DNA of 64,000 nucleotides from Nakamurella leprariae (GTDB lineage Bacteria; Actinomycetota; Actinomycetes; Mycobacteriales; Nakamurellaceae): assembly GCF_016918035.1 (NCBI RefSeq), contig NZ_JAERWK010000012.1, forward strand, positions 186,001-250,000, read 5' to 3'. A model generated the notes under the pieces. The model had not been told where the DNA came from and did not search any database. It saw nothing but the letters and a program-made list of their open reading frames with translations. The translations under genes were made by a program, and so were the position numbers. Of this stretch, positions 24,906 to 34,928 are shown piece after piece (the stretch's first letter is position 1; each line of letters starts with the position of its first letter).

Positions 24906-26278
24906 ACCACCCCGCCGGCCCGGCCGGTCCGGTCCTGCTCGGCGTCGGGGGCGGCATCGCCGCCTACAAGGCGGGTGAGCTGATCCGCCGGCTCCGGGCC
25001 GCGGGGCTGGACGTCGTCGTGGTCCCCACCGACTCAGCGCTGCGGTTCGTCGGGGCGGCCACGTTCGAGGCGCTGTCCGGCAACCCGGTGGCCACCGACG
25101 TCTTCACCGATGTGCCGTCCGTCCGGCACGTGGCCACGGGCCAGCAGGCCTCGCTGGTGGTCGTCGCGCCGGCCACCGCCGACGTGCTGGCCCGGGCCGC
25201 GGTCGGCCGGGCGGACGACCTGCTCACGGCGAGCCTGCTGGTCACCCGGGCTCCGGTGCTGATGGCCCCGGCCATGCACACCGAGATGTGGACCCATCCG
25301 GCCACCGTGGCCAACGTGGCCACCCTGCGCTCCCGCGGCGTGCACGTCGTCGATCCCGCCGTCGGCCGGCTGACCGGCGCCGACTCCGGTGCCGGCCGGC
25401 TCCCGGAACCCGAGCACCTGGCCGACCTGGCCGTGCTCCTGCACCGACGCCCGGATGCGCTGCCGCACGACCTGGCCGGCCGTCGGGTGCTGGTCACCGC
25501 CGGCGGCACCCGCGAACCGCTGGACCCGGTGCGGTACCTGGGCAACCGGTCGTCCGGTCGGCAGGGCTGGGCGCTCGCCCTGGTCGCCGCCGCGCGTGGC
25601 GCCGCGGTCACGCTCGTCGCCGCCAACGTCGAGGAGGTCGCGCCGCCGGGCGTCACCGTCGTGCCGGTCGGCGACGCCCGCGAGCTCTCCGCCGCCGTGG
25701 ACTCGGTGCTGGACGACCCGGCCGGCCCGGTCGACGCCGTGGTGATGGCGGCCGCGGTCGCGGACTTCCGTCCGGCCGCCGCGGCCGAGGTCAAGATCAA
25801 GAAGCTGCCGGGCGGCGCCCCGCCGGTCGTGGAGCTGGTGGAGAACCCGGACATCCTGGCCGGCATCGCGCACCGCACCGAGCGGCGCCCCGCGGTGGTC
25901 GTCGGCTTCGCCGCCGAGACCGGGGCCGCGACCGGTTCCCGGACCGGTGCCACCGCGGCCGACCCGCTGCCGGACGCCACCGACGCGTCGGACCCGGTGA
26001 TGGCCTCCGTGCTGGAGTACGCCCGGCAGAAGCTGGCCCGCAAGGGCTGCGACCTGCTGGTGGTGAACCGGGTGGACCAGGGCCGCGCGTTCGGCGCGCC
26101 GGACAACGCCGCGGTGCTGCTGGCACCCGCCCGGGCCGATCACCGGGCTGATCACGGGGCCGACGCCGCCCAGGTGGTCGCCGAGGTGCCACTGGGCCCC
26201 AAGACGGTGCTCGCCGCCGCGGTCTGGGACGCCGTGTCCGAGCGGCTGGCCGGGCGCCCGGCTGCCCCGCCGCGCTGA
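24902..26278 (+). CDS. coaBC: Bifunctional phosphopantothenoylcysteine decarboxylase/synthetase CoaBC
   Basis: A 458-residue fusion, GTG 24902. The N-terminal flavodoxin-like CoaC domain has [15 protein letters not shown], the catalytic His in [23 protein letters not shown] and [23 protein letters not shown] carries the conserved G.G.GR segment. CoaB begins near residue 195: [34 protein letters not shown], with a catalytic-lysine-type motif in EVKIKKLPG. The enzyme joins cysteine to phosphopantothenate and decarboxylates the product to 4'-phosphopantetheine. A roughly 20-residue Thr/Gly/Asp-rich insert ([22 protein letters not shown]) interrupts the CoaB domain. [10 protein letters not shown] repeat lies near the C-terminus. 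Confidence 0.95.
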   Translation: MNHPAGPAGPVLLGVGGGIAAYKAGELIRRLRAAGLDVVVVPTDSALRFVGAATFEALSGNPVATDVFTDVPSVRHVATGQQASLVVVAPATADVLARAAVGRADDLLTASLLVTRAPVLMAPAMHTEMWTHPATVANVATLRSRGVHVVDPAVGRLTGADSGAGRLPEPEHLADLAVLLHRRPDALPHDLAGRRVLVTAGGTREPLDPVRYLGNRSSGRQGWALALVAAARGAAVTLVAANVEEVAPPGVTVVPVGDARELSAAVDSVLDDPAGPVDAVVMAAAVADFRPAAAAEVKIKKLPGGAPPVVELVENPDILAGIAHRTERRPAVVVGFAAETGAATGSRTGATAADPLPDATDASDPVMASVLEYARQKLARKGCDLLVVNRVDQGRAFGAPDNAAVLLAPARADHRADHGADAAQVVAEVPLGPKTVLAAAVWDAVSERLAGRPAAPPR

Positions 26279-26373
26279 GCACGGCCTCCCGTACAGTCCC
26301 CCCAGGCCGGCCCCGCGCACCTCGTGCAGGTCCGGCCCAGTCGAGCGCAGTCCGAGGTTCAGGAGAGCAGCCT

Positions 26374-27588
26374 GTGACGTCCCGTCTGTTCACCTCCGAG
26401 TCGGTCACCGAGGGTCATCCGGACAAGATCTGCGACGCCATCAGCGATGCGATCCTGGACGAGCTGCTGCGGCAGGACCCGGAGAGCCGGGTCGCCGTCG
26501 AGACGCTGGTCACCACCGGTCAGGTGCACGTCGCCGGCGAGGTGGAGACCCGGGGCTACGCGGACATCCCGGCCATCGTCCGGGACACCGTGCTGGGCAT
26601 CGGGTACGACAGCTCGGCCAAGGGCTTCGACGGCGCCTCCTGCGGCGTCAACGTGGCCATCGGCCGCCAGTCCCCGGACATCGCGCAGGGCGTGGACACC
26701 GCCTGGGAGGCCCGCCTGGGCACCGAGCAGGAGCGGCAGGACCCGCTGGACCGGCAGGGCGCGGGCGACCAGGGGCTGATGTTCGGCTACGCCTGCCGGG
26801 ACACCCCCGAGCTGATGCCGCTGCCCATCGCGCTGGCGCACCGGCTGTCCCGGGCGCTGGCCGGGGTGCGCAAGTCCGGTGCCGTGCCGTACTTACGCCC
26901 CGACGGCAAGACCCAGGTGACTGTGGAGTACGCCGGCGACCGGCCGGTGCGGCTGGACACCCTGGTGGTCTCCACCCAGCACGCCGAGGACGTGCACCTG
27001 GACACCCTGCTGTCGGTCGACGTCCGCGAGCAGGTGGTGGAGCCGCAGCTGCGGGCTCTGGCCGAGCACAGCTCCATCGAGATCGCCGACTACCGCCTGC
27101 TGGTCAACCCGACCGGCCGGTTCGTGATCGGTGGTCCGATGGGCGACGCCGGGCTGACCGGCCGCAAGATCATCGTCGACACCTACGGCGGCATGGCCCG
27201 GCACGGTGGCGGTGCGTTCTCCGGCAAGGACCCGTCCAAGGTGGACCGATCGGCCGCCTACGCCATGCGCTGGGTGGCCAAGAACGCGGTCGCGGCCGGC
27301 TTGGCCGACCGGATCGAGGTGCAGGTCGCCTACGCCATCGGCAAGGCCGAGCCGGTCGGGTTGTTCGTGGAGACCTTCGGGACCGAGCAGGTCGATCCGC
27401 AGAAGATCACCGAGGCCATCCGCGAGGTGTTCGACCTGCGACCGGCCGCGATCATCCGTGATCTCGACCTCAAGCGGCCGATCTACGCGGCGACCGCCGC
27501 CTACGGGCACTTCGGGCGGACGGACGTGGACCTGCCCTGGGAGCGCGTCGACCGGGCCGCCGAGCTGCAGGCCGCGCTCGGCCTGTGA
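26374..27588 (+). CDS. metK: S-adenosylmethionine synthase
   Basis: A 404-residue protein, GTG 26374. All MetK signatures are present: [32 protein letters not shown], and the [19 protein letters not shown] phosphate-binding segment. [24 protein letters not shown] is also intact. It makes SAM from methionine and ATP. Upstream, TACAGT (26292-26297) is a possible -10. The 95-base gap is too short and lacks the structure for a SAM riboswitch. The gene overlaps priA by four bases, which couples SAM synthase to a replication gene by position only. Confidence 0.97.
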   Translation: MTSRLFTSESVTEGHPDKICDAISDAILDELLRQDPESRVAVETLVTTGQVHVAGEVETRGYADIPAIVRDTVLGIGYDSSAKGFDGASCGVNVAIGRQSPDIAQGVDTAWEARLGTEQERQDPLDRQGAGDQGLMFGYACRDTPELMPLPIALAHRLSRALAGVRKSGAVPYLRPDGKTQVTVEYAGDRPVRLDTLVVSTQHAEDVHLDTLLSVDVREQVVEPQLRALAEHSSIEIADYRLLVNPTGRFVIGGPMGDAGLTGRKIIVDTYGGMARHGGGAFSGKDPSKVDRSAAYAMRWVAKNAVAAGLADRIEVQVAYAIGKAEPVGLFVETFGTEQVDPQKITEAIREVFDLRPAAIIRDLDLKRPIYAATAAYGHFGRTDVDLPWERVDRAAELQAALGL

Positions 27589-29882
27589 CCCCGGAGGTCG
27601 GTCCGCCGGCGCGGATCGACCCGTCGCCGCGCACCGACCCGCAGCGGTCCTCCGCGGACCGGGCGCTGTCGGCCCCGGCTGGTAGGCACTCGGCTGTGGA
27701 CTCCCTCGTCGCCGCTGTCCCGGCCGCCGAGCCGCTGCCCGGGTTCCACCAGGATCCGACCGACGCGGCCCGTCCGGCCGCGCGGCGTGCGTCCTCGTCT
27801 CGGAGTGGAGCCCGGCGGCCGAAGGCACCCGCCGGCGCCCCGGTGGCCGCCGCGGTGCTGCCGGTCGCCCGGGTCGCGGTGGACGTGTCGCTGGCCCACC
27901 TGAACCGGCCGTTCGACTACCTGGTCCGGGCCGAGGACGCCGACACGGCCGTGCCCGGCGCGCGGGTTCGGGTCCGCTTCGCGGGTCGGCTGGTCGCCGG
28001 CTTCGTACTGGACCGGCTGGCCGAGTCCGACCACGACGGCCGGCTGGGCTGGCTGGACCGGGTGGTGTCGCCCGAGCCGGTGCTGTCCGCCGAGGTCGCC
28101 GCGCTGTGCCGGGCGGTGGCCGACCGGTACGCCGGCTCGCTGGCGGACGTGCTGCGGCTGGCCGTGCCGCCGCGGCACGCCCGGGTGGAGGCGGAGACCC
28201 CTCCCTCGCCGGCCGCGGATCCGTGCGACGACGAGACCCCGGCGCCCGACCCAACCGCGACCCTGCCGCCCGCCGGCACCGGGTGGGCCTGGTACCCGCG
28301 CGGGCCGGCGTTCCTCGACGCGGTGCGCGCCGGCCGGTCCGCCCGCGCGGTGTGGACGGCCGGCCCGGGGGAGTCCTGGCCGGCGCGGCTGGCCGAGGCG
28401 GCCGCGGCGGCGCACCGGGCCGGCCGCGGCGCGTTGCTGGTGGTGCCCGACGCCCGGGACCTCTCCCGGCTCGCGGATGCACTGGGCGCGGTGCTGCCGG
28501 CCGGCGAGTTCCGGGTGTTGGCCGCCGATCTCGGGCCGGCCGAGCGGTACCGCCGGTACCTGGCCGTCCGACGCGGCGCGGTCCGGGTGGTCGCCGGCAC
28601 TCGGGCCGCCGTCTTCGCCCCGGTGCGCGACCTCGGTCTGGTCGCTGTCTTCGACGACGGCGACGACCTGTTGGCCGAGCCGCGGGCGCCGTACCCGCAC
28701 GCGCGGGAGGTGGCCATGCTCCGCTCGGCCGCCACCGGGAGCGCCCTGCTGCTCGGCGGCTCCGGTCGCAGCGTGGTCGCCCAGTCCCTGCTCGACGCCG
28801 GCTGGGCCCAGGCGATCACCGCGACCCGGGCGGCGGTGCGGGAGCGCGCTCCCCGGATCGAGGCGGCCGGCGACGACCGGGCGGTGGGCGCCGACTCGGC
28901 CGCGGCCCGGGCCCGGTTGACGCCGGCCGCCTTCGCCGCGGCCCGCGCCGCCCTGCAGGACGACCGGCCGGTGCTGGTGCAGGTGCCGCGGCGCGGATAC
29001 GTGCCCGCGCTGGCGTGCGCCCGGTGCCGCCGGCCGTCCCGGTGCCGCCGGTGCGCGGGTCCGCTGGCCATGGTCGGGGCCGGGCGACCGCCGCAGTGCC
29101 GGTGGTGCGGCGTGGCTGACCCGGCCGTGCGCTGCGCCGCCTGCGGATCGTCGGCGGTGCGGGCGGTGGTGGCCGGGGCCCGGCGCACCGCCGAGGAGCT
29201 CGGCCGCGCTTTCCCCGGCGTCGAGGTGATCACCTCCGCCGGCAACGCCGTCCGCGATCGGGTGGCCGCCGCGGCGGCCCTGGTCATCGCCACCCCCGGG
29301 GCCGAGCCGGTGCCGGACGGGCCCGGGTACGGTGCGGCGCTGTTGCTGGACGGGGCCGCCCTGCTCGGCCGGCCCGACCTGGGCGCCGCCCAGGAGGCGC
29401 TGCGGCGGTGGCTGACCGCGGCCGCCATGGTGCGGCCGGCCACCGACGGGGGCCGCGTCGTCGTCGGGGCCGACTCGGCGCTCCCGACCGTCCAGGCGTT
29501 GATCCGCTGGGACCCCGCCGGTCAGGCGGAGGCGGAGCTGGCCGCCGCGCGGGAGCTGCAGTTGCCTCCCGCCGTCGCCATGGTCTCGCTGGACGGGCCG
29601 GAGTCGGCCGTGGTCACCGCGATGACCCAGCTGGAGCTGCCGGACGGCGCCGACGCGCTCGGCCCGGTGCCGCTGGGGGACCTGCCCGGCGGATCCGGCC
29701 GGCGGGGCGGATCCGCCGCGGCGGACGACCCGGACGACCCGGCCGCCCGGGTGCTGCTCCGGGTGCCGCTGCCGGGTCGCCGCGCGCTGCTCAGCGCGGT
29801 CCGGGCCTGGTCCGCGGCGCGGTCGGCGCGCCGGGACGCCGCCCCGGTCCGGGTGCAGGTGGACCCGACCGAGCTGGTCTGA
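27585..29882 (+). CDS. priA: PriA-like primosomal protein, helicase motifs degenerate
   Basis: A 765-residue protein, GTG 27585. After a 90-residue disordered tail, [49 protein letters not shown] is the 3' DNA-binding domain of PriA. The zinc-binding region has [33 protein letters not shown]. The Walker A site expected as GxTGSGKT reads [10 protein letters not shown], and the DEEH box reads FDDGDDL. ATP hydrolysis is therefore unlikely. Loss of helicase motifs is known for actinobacterial PriA, annotated as a probable replication restart protein without helicase activity. It probably acts as a structural DNA or primosome factor. Confidence 0.9.
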   Translation: MTPEVGPPARIDPSPRTDPQRSSADRALSAPAGRHSAVDSLVAAVPAAEPLPGFHQDPTDAARPAARRASSSRSGARRPKAPAGAPVAAAVLPVARVAVDVSLAHLNRPFDYLVRAEDADTAVPGARVRVRFAGRLVAGFVLDRLAESDHDGRLGWLDRVVSPEPVLSAEVAALCRAVADRYAGSLADVLRLAVPPRHARVEAETPPSPAADPCDDETPAPDPTATLPPAGTGWAWYPRGPAFLDAVRAGRSARAVWTAGPGESWPARLAEAAAAAHRAGRGALLVVPDARDLSRLADALGAVLPAGEFRVLAADLGPAERYRRYLAVRRGAVRVVAGTRAAVFAPVRDLGLVAVFDDGDDLLAEPRAPYPHAREVAMLRSAATGSALLLGGSGRSVVAQSLLDAGWAQAITATRAAVRERAPRIEAAGDDRAVGADSAAARARLTPAAFAAARAALQDDRPVLVQVPRRGYVPALACARCRRPSRCRRCAGPLAMVGAGRPPQCRWCGVADPAVRCAACGSSAVRAVVAGARRTAEELGRAFPGVEVITSAGNAVRDRVAAAAALVIATPGAEPVPDGPGYGAALLLDGAALLGRPDLGAAQEALRRWLTAAAMVRPATDGGRVVVGADSALPTVQALIRWDPAGQAEAELAAARELQLPPAVAMVSLDGPESAVVTAMTQLELPDGADALGPVPLGDLPGGSGRRGGSAAADDPDDPAARVLLRVPLPGRRALLSAVRAWSAARSARRDAAPVRVQVDPTELV

Positions 29883-29900
29883 GCGACGGGTCCGGGCCGG

Positions 29901-30545
29901 TCAGTCGGGCCGGCCGAGCGCGGCGAGCCGAGCGCGCAGGCCGTCCCGGACCGCCGGCCACTCGTCGACGACGATGGAGAACACCACGGTGTCGCGGAAG
30001 GTGCCGTCGGCGCGCACCTTGTGGCGCCGCAGCACGCCCTCCCGGGTCGCCCCGAGCCGGGCGATGGCCGCCTGCGACCGGGCGTTGCGGGCGTCGGTCT
30101 GGATCTTGACGCGGCCGAAGCCGCAGTCGGTGAAGACGTGCTCGAGCAGCAGCAGCTTGGTCTCGACGTTGATCCCGGTGCCCCACACCGCCGGCCGGTA
30201 GGCCGTCCAGCCCAGGTGCACCCGTTCGTCGGCCAGCACTGCGTCGCCCAGACTGGACGTGCCCAGGACGGTGCCGGCCGGTCCGGCCGCGGTGTCCCGC
30301 AGCGACCGCACCAGGTAGGCCACCCGACCGCCCGGGACCGGATCGGGCAGCAACGCGGCCAGCCCGGCCGGGCCCGTCGGGCGGGCCGCTGGTCCACCGG
30401 CGAACCCACCGGCCCAGACCCGTTCGTCGTCCAGGGCCTCGAACAGCTCCGACAGCTCAGGCAGGTCGGGCGGACCCGTCGGCCCGACCCGGTCCAGCCG
30501 CACGCTGGCACCGATCAACGGGCGTCCGTCGGGGTACGTGGCCAC
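29901..30545 (-). CDS. GNAT-family N-acetyltransferase (RimJ/RimL-like)
   Basis: A 214-residue protein. I chose GTG 30545, preceded by GAGGAC at good spacing; ATG 30587 and GTG 30608 would add an Arg-rich leader without a ribosome site. TYPDGRPLIGASVRLDRV opens the fold. VLGTSSLGDAVLADERVHLGWTAYRPAVWGTGINVETKLLLLEHVF covers strand 4 and the acetyl-CoA loop. FGRVKIQTDARNARSQAAIARLGATREGVLRRHKVRADGTFRDTVVFSIV is the RimJ/RimL type C-terminus with the N.RS..AI..LGA..EG signature. It acetylates an unknown amine, perhaps a protein N-terminus. It is divergent from fmt. Confidence 0.85.
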   Translation of the reverse strand: MATYPDGRPLIGASVRLDRVGPTGPPDLPELSELFEALDDERVWAGGFAGGPAARPTGPAGLAALLPDPVPGGRVAYLVRSLRDTAAGPAGTVLGTSSLGDAVLADERVHLGWTAYRPAVWGTGINVETKLLLLEHVFTDCGFGRVKIQTDARNARSQAAIARLGATREGVLRRHKVRADGTFRDTVVFSIVVDEWPAVRDGLRARLAALGRPD

Positions 30546-30614
30546 GGCCGGTCCTCGCCTTCCTCGCAGCAGCGGATGCCGCTCCATCCTGCTGGCGGCC
30601 GCGACCACCGCCGG

Positions 30615-30652
30615 TCTAGGCAGCGGCCGGGGGCTGTCGCGCTGCCTAGACT
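30615..30652. promoter_or_regulatory. Palindromic divergent promoter between GNAT gene and fmt
   Basis: TCTAGGCAGCG (30615-30625) and CGCTGCCTAGA (30640-30650) are perfect 11-bp arms around a 14-base centre. The right arm runs into TAGACT (30647-30652), a -10 for fmt. The left arm contains the mirror TAGACC (30618-30613, minus strand), a -10 for the GNAT gene. The symmetric overlap of operator-like arms with both -10 boxes suggests joint control by one protein, or an RNA hairpin. Confidence 0.6.
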
Positions 30653-30733
30653 GACCGCCGGTGTCGGTGCCCGGTGCCGACAGGCGTCGACCGGGCCGTT
30701 GCCATCCTGGCCGTCCCTGACGAGGAGTCCGAA

Positions 30734-31735
30734 CTGCGCATCGTCTTCGCCGGCACCCCGGCCGCCGCCGTCCCGTCGCTGCACGCGGCCCTCGCCTCGC
30801 CGCACGAGGTGGTCGCCGTGATCACCCGACCGGACGCCCGCACCGGCCGGGGGCGGACGCTGCGCCGGTCGCCGGTGGGCGAGGTCGCCGACGCGGCGGG
30901 CGTGCCGGTGCTGACCCCGGCGAGCGCCCGCACTCCGGAGTTCCTCGACCAGCTCAGCGCACTGGCGCCGCAAGCCGCGGCCATCGTGGCCTACGGCGCA
31001 CTGCTGCCCGCGTCCGTGCTCGCCGTGCCGCCGGCCGGCTGGGTCAACGTGCACTTCTCCCTGCTGCCGCAGTGGCGCGGCGCCTCGCCGGTGCACGCGG
31101 CCATCCGGTACGGCGACGACGTCACCGGGGTGAGCACCTTCCGGCTCGAGGAGGGCCTGGACACCGGCCCGGTGTTCGGCACGGTCACCGAGGCGGTGCG
31201 GCAGCGGGACACCACCAGCGAGTTGACCGCGCGGCTGGCCGAGTCGGGCGCGCGGTTGCTGGTGGCCACCCTGGACGGCATCGCGGACGGGTCGCTGCAC
31301 CCGCAGCCCCAGCAGGGGGAGGGCACCGCCGTGACCCGCAAGGTGACGGTGGCCGACGCGGCGATCGACTGGTCGCAGCCGGCCGTGGCGGTCGACCGGT
31401 TCGTGCGAGCGATGACCGACGAGCCCGGAGCCTGGACCGACAGTCCATGGGGCCGACTGGTGCTCGGTCCGGTGGAGCCGGTTGCCGTCGGCAGCGGGGT
31501 CGGCCCCGACGGCCGCCCCGACGGCCGCCCCGACGGCACAGCGCCGGCCGACCGGGTCCCGCCGGGCCGGGTGGTGGTGGGGCGTCGGGAGGTGCTGGTC
31601 GGCACCGGCAGCAGCCCCGTCCGGCTGGGCACCGTGACCGCGCCGGGCCGCCGAGCCATGCCGGCCGCGGACTGGGCCCGCGGCGCTCGTCCCGACCCCG
31701 ACACCGTGCTCGGCGCCCGGCAGGAGACCCGATGA
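30734..31735 (+). CDS. fmt: Methionyl-tRNA formyltransferase with probable CUG start
   Basis: A 333-residue protein read from CTG 30734, six bases after GAGGAG (30722-30727). It then begins LRIVFAGTPAAAVPSLHAAL, exactly where Fmt proteins start. The only upstream conventional codon in frame, GTG 30674, adds 20 residues and has no ribosome site. Catalytic residues are seen in WVNVHFSLLPQWRGASPV (Asn, His) and EEGLDTGPVFG (Asp). The C-terminal OB-fold follows VTVADAAIDWSQ. It formylates initiator Met-tRNA. A DGRP repeat (31504-31537) lies in the C-terminal domain. It overlaps rsmB by four bases (ATGA). Confidence 0.93.
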   Translation: MRIVFAGTPAAAVPSLHAALASPHEVVAVITRPDARTGRGRTLRRSPVGEVADAAGVPVLTPASARTPEFLDQLSALAPQAAAIVAYGALLPASVLAVPPAGWVNVHFSLLPQWRGASPVHAAIRYGDDVTGVSTFRLEEGLDTGPVFGTVTEAVRQRDTTSELTARLAESGARLLVATLDGIADGSLHPQPQQGEGTAVTRKVTVADAAIDWSQPAVAVDRFVRAMTDEPGAWTDSPWGRLVLGPVEPVAVGSGVGPDGRPDGRPDGTAPADRVPPGRVVVGRREVLVGTGSSPVRLGTVTAPGRRAMPAADWARGARPDPDTVLGARQETR

Positions 31736-33372
31736 CCCCGCACCTGGGCCCGGCCGGCGGCCGGCCCACCCGACGCGGCGACGGGGCGGGACGACGCAGC
31801 GGCGCCGGCCGCCCGGCCGCCGGTGACCGGCGCGGCCCCGCCCCGCGTCCCACGACCCGCCGGCCACCGGTGCCGGACCCGGCCCGCCGGGCCGTGCTGG
31901 ACCTGCTGGCCGCCGTCCGCGGTGGCGCCTTCGCGAACCTGGCCCTGCCCCGGCTGATCGACCGGCACCGGCTGGCCGGCCGGGACGCCGCGCTGGCCAC
32001 CGAGCTGGGGTACGGCACCTGCCGGGTCCTGGGCCAGCTCGACGCGGTGCTGGATGCCTGCAGCAGCCGGCCGCTCGGCGAGGTCGACGGCGTCGCGCTG
32101 GACGCGCTGCGACTCGGTGCGTACCAGCTGCTGCACACCCGCATCCCGCCGCACGCCGCGGTGTCGGCCACCGTGGAACAGGTGCGGCTGGGGGAGCGTC
32201 CCGAGGCCGCCGGATTCGTGAACGCGGTGCTGCGTCGGGTCGCCGAACGTGACCTGACCGGCTGGGCGGCGGCGCTGGCCCCGGCCCTGGACGACGACCC
32301 GATCGGTCACCTGTCGTTCGTCACCGCCCATCCGCGGTGGATCACCGCCGCGCTGGCGGACGCCCTGGAGGCCGACCCGGCGCCGACCACCCCGGACGTC
32401 ACTGACGAGCCGACGGTCGAGCCGACCGTCGAGCCCGATCCGTCCGCCGACCTGCCCGCCGACCTGCCCACCGAGGTCCCTGCCGGTCTGCCCACCGATC
32501 TGCCCACTGCGCTGCAGGCCGACGACGTCGCCCCCCGGGTGCACCTGGTGGCCCGGCCGGGGCGGATCGACCGCGACGAGTTGCTGGTCCAGTGCCGGGA
32601 CACCGGGCTGCGGGCCCAGCCCGGGCGCTGGTCGCAGTACGCGGTCGTGCTGGAGGGCGGTGATCCCGCGCGGCTGCCGGCGGTGGTGGCCGGGACCGCG
32701 GCCGTGCAGGACGAGGGCTCCCAGCTGGTCGCTGCGGCGCTGGCCGCCGTGCCGCTGGACGGTCCCGACGCGCACTGGCTCGACCTCGCCGCCGGTCCGG
32801 GCGGCAAGGCCGCGCTGCTCGGGTCGCTCGCCGCGCTGCGGGGCGCCGACGTGGTCGCGATCGAGCCGATCGAGCACCGCGCCGACCTGGTGCGTCGGGC
32901 CACCGCCGGGCTGCCCGTGCGGGTGCAGGTGGCCGACGGCCGGGCGACCGGACTGCCGGCCGGCTCGTTCGACCGGGTGTTGCTGGACGCGCCGTGCACC
33001 GGGCTCGGCGCGCTGCGCCGCCGGCCCGAGGCGCGGTGGCGGCGGACCCCGGGCGACGTGGCCGACCTGGTCGCGCTGCAGCAGCAGTTGCTGGACGCCG
33101 CGCTGGAACTGGTGCGGCCGGGCGGCGTGGTCGGCTACGTGACGTGCTCGCCGCACCTGGCCGAGACCGTCGAGGTCGTCCAGGCCGTCACCGGGACGGA
33201 CGGGACGGACGGGCCTGACGGGTCCGCGCCGGACCGGCCCGCGGTCCGGCTGCTCGACGCCCGCGCCCACCTGCCCGGCGTGACCGGGCTCGGCGACGGG
33301 CCGTCGGTGCAGTTGTGGCCGCACCGGCACGGCACCGACGCGATGTTCCTGGCCCTGCTGCAGCGGACGTGA
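31732..33372 (+). CDS. rsmB: 16S rRNA m5C methyltransferase RsmB (Sun/Fmu)
   Basis: A 546-residue protein, ATG 31732 with CAGGAG. After a 45-residue Arg/Pro tail comes the NusB-like domain ([30 protein letters not shown]...). The SAM-dependent domain shows [28 protein letters not shown] and [23 protein letters not shown] with the release Cys. The catalytic Cys is in [14 protein letters not shown]. It methylates a cytidine equivalent to C967. Residues about 222-262 are a repeat-rich insert ([19 protein letters not shown]...), inside the region joining the two halves. [10 protein letters not shown] repeat lies near the end. Both are encoded by short in-frame tandem repeats. Confidence 0.93.
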   Translation: MTPHLGPAGGRPTRRGDGAGRRSGAGRPAAGDRRGPAPRPTTRRPPVPDPARRAVLDLLAAVRGGAFANLALPRLIDRHRLAGRDAALATELGYGTCRVLGQLDAVLDACSSRPLGEVDGVALDALRLGAYQLLHTRIPPHAAVSATVEQVRLGERPEAAGFVNAVLRRVAERDLTGWAAALAPALDDDPIGHLSFVTAHPRWITAALADALEADPAPTTPDVTDEPTVEPTVEPDPSADLPADLPTEVPAGLPTDLPTALQADDVAPRVHLVARPGRIDRDELLVQCRDTGLRAQPGRWSQYAVVLEGGDPARLPAVVAGTAAVQDEGSQLVAAALAAVPLDGPDAHWLDLAAGPGGKAALLGSLAALRGADVVAIEPIEHRADLVRRATAGLPVRVQVADGRATGLPAGSFDRVLLDAPCTGLGALRRRPEARWRRTPGDVADLVALQQQLLDAALELVRPGGVVGYVTCSPHLAETVEVVQAVTGTDGTDGPDGSAPDRPAVRLLDARAHLPGVTGLGDGPSVQLWPHRHGTDAMFLALLQRT

Positions 33373-33465
33373 GTCGGCCCGGGGGTGCAGCGCGGACGGT
33401 GCCGATCCGGCACCGGCGCAACCGGGGCGTCACCGCGCGCGTACGTCCGGCCGCGGCCCGCGAAC

Positions 33466-33471
33466 TAGGCT
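33466..33471 (+). promoter_or_regulatory. -10 element for leaderless rpe
   Basis: TAGGCT is followed by seven bases (GACAGCC) and the GTG at 33479. No Shine-Dalgarno sequence is present, so a leaderless rpe transcript is likely. Confidence 0.6.
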
Positions 33472-33478
33472 GACAGCC

Positions 33479-34177
33479 GTGGCATCCCTGATCGCGCCCA
33501 GCATCCTGTCCGCCGACTTCGCGCACCTGGCCGACGAGATCGCCGCGGTCACCGGTCCCGAGGGCGCCGACTGGCTGCACGTCGACGTGATGGACAACCA
33601 CTTCGTGCCCAACCTGACCCTCGGTCTGCCGGTCGTGCAGTCGCTGCGGGCGGCCACCGAGGTGCCGCTGGACTGCCACCTGATGATCGAGGACCCGGAC
33701 CGGTGGGCGGTCGGCTACGCCGAGGCCGGCGCCCACAACGTCACCGTGCACGCCGAGGCGGTCCGCGACCCGATCAGCGTGGCCCTGGACATCAAGGCGG
33801 CCGGTGCCCGCGCCGGCCTGTCCCTCAAGCCGAACACCCCGCTGGACGACTGGGTCGAGGCGTTGCGGGAGTACGACACCCTGCTGGTCATGACGGTGGA
33901 GCCCGGCTTCGGCGGTCAGTCGTTCATGCCGGAGATGCTGGACAAGGTGCGGCGGGCCCGGACCATGGTCGACACCGGGCACCTGACCGTGGTCGTCCAG
34001 GTCGACGGCGGCATCAACGCGGACACCGTGGCCGCCGCCGCCGAGGCCGGTGCCGACTGCTTCGTGGCCGGATCGGCCGTGTACGGGGCGGCTGATCCGC
34101 TGCGGGCCGTCGCGGCGCTGCGGCGCACCGTGCTGCAGGCGCAGGCCGTCACCGATCCGGCCCCGTCGGCCGGCTGA
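33479..34177 (+). CDS. rpe: Ribulose-phosphate 3-epimerase
   Basis: A 232-residue TIM-barrel enzyme, GTG 33479. It starts [21 protein letters not shown]. The catalytic and metal residues are in [18 protein letters not shown] (His, Asp), [13 protein letters not shown] (His) and [12 protein letters not shown] (Asp). [17 protein letters not shown] is the conserved phosphate-loop segment. It interconverts ribulose-5-phosphate and xylulose-5-phosphate in the pentose phosphate pathway, and so lies next to the riboflavin genes that use ribulose-5-phosphate. Length is normal. Confidence 0.97.
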   Translation: MASLIAPSILSADFAHLADEIAAVTGPEGADWLHVDVMDNHFVPNLTLGLPVVQSLRAATEVPLDCHLMIEDPDRWAVGYAEAGAHNVTVHAEAVRDPISVALDIKAAGARAGLSLKPNTPLDDWVEALREYDTLLVMTVEPGFGGQSFMPEMLDKVRRARTMVDTGHLTVVVQVDGGINADTVAAAAEAGADCFVAGSAVYGAADPLRAVAALRRTVLQAQAVTDPAPSAG

Positions 34178-34268
34178 TCGTCCCGGCTGATCGTCGCGGT
34201 CGCAGCGAGCGCGCACAATGGATCACCGTCCGCCGTCGCGGACAGCAGGCAAGGAGGATGAGGGCCAC

Positions 34269-34928
34269 ATGTTCACCGGCATCGTGGAGGAACAGGGCGA
34301 GATCCTGGCGCTCGACCTGGCGCCGGCCGACGCCGCCGCCGACGGCTCGGGTCCGACCGCCCGGCTGACCGTGCGCGGACCGAAGGTCGCCTCCGACGCC
34401 GGTCACGGCGACTCCATCTCGGTGGACGGTGTGTGTCTGACCGTGATCGACCGGGACACCGACCGCTTCACCGTCGACGTGATGGCCGAGACGCTGCGGC
34501 GCTCCACCCTGGGTGGCCGCAAGCCCGGCGACCCGGTCAACCTGGAGCGCTCGGTCACCGCGCACACCCGTCTCGGCGGTCACATCGTGCAGGGGCACGT
34601 CGACGGCGTCGGCACGCTGGTCCGCCGCACCCCCCACCCGGCCTACGACGAGATCGAGGTCGAGGTGGACGGCGGTCTGGGTCGGTACCTGGCCGCCAAG
34701 GGCGCCATCGCGATCAACGGCATCTCGCTGACCGTCATCGACGTCGTCGATCAGTCCCCGGCCCAGTCCGCGGGAGCCGTCACCCGGTTCACCGTCGGCA
34801 TCATCCCGGAGACCCGGGCGGCCACCACGCTCGGGCGCGCCGAGGTCGGCGACCCGGTCAACCTGGAGTTCGACGTGGTCGCCAAGTACGTCGAGCGGCT
34901 GCTGGCCACCCAGGGGCGGGACGCCTGA
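34269..34928 (+). CDS. ribE: Riboflavin synthase, alpha chain
   Basis: A 219-residue protein, ATG 34269, with AAGGAGGA about 10 bases upstream. [13 protein letters not shown] begins the first lumazine-binding barrel, whose SVDGVCLTV and [16 protein letters not shown] are typical. The second barrel starts at [16 protein letters not shown] and repeats the motif as [12 protein letters not shown]. It dismutates two 6,7-dimethyl-8-ribityllumazine molecules to riboflavin. No FMN riboswitch fits the 91-base upstream gap; CACAAT at 34214-34219 is a possible -10. The stop overlaps the ribBA start by one base. Confidence 0.95.
   Translation: MFTGIVEEQGEILALDLAPADAAADGSGPTARLTVRGPKVASDAGHGDSISVDGVCLTVIDRDTDRFTVDVMAETLRRSTLGGRKPGDPVNLERSVTAHTRLGGHIVQGHVDGVGTLVRRTPHPAYDEIEVEVDGGLGRYLAAKGAIAINGISLTVIDVVDQSPAQSAGAVTRFTVGIIPETRAATTLGRAEVGDPVNLEFDVVAKYVERLLATQGRDA

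Noticed and set aside
26279-26373. Possible SAM riboswitch before metK
   Set aside because: The 95-base gap is too short and shows none of the helices expected of SAM-I or SAM-II; only a -10-like TACAGT is visible.
34178-34268. Possible FMN riboswitch before ribE
   Set aside because: The gap is 91 bases and lacks the conserved RFN stems; a short CTGATCGTC repeat is the only structure.
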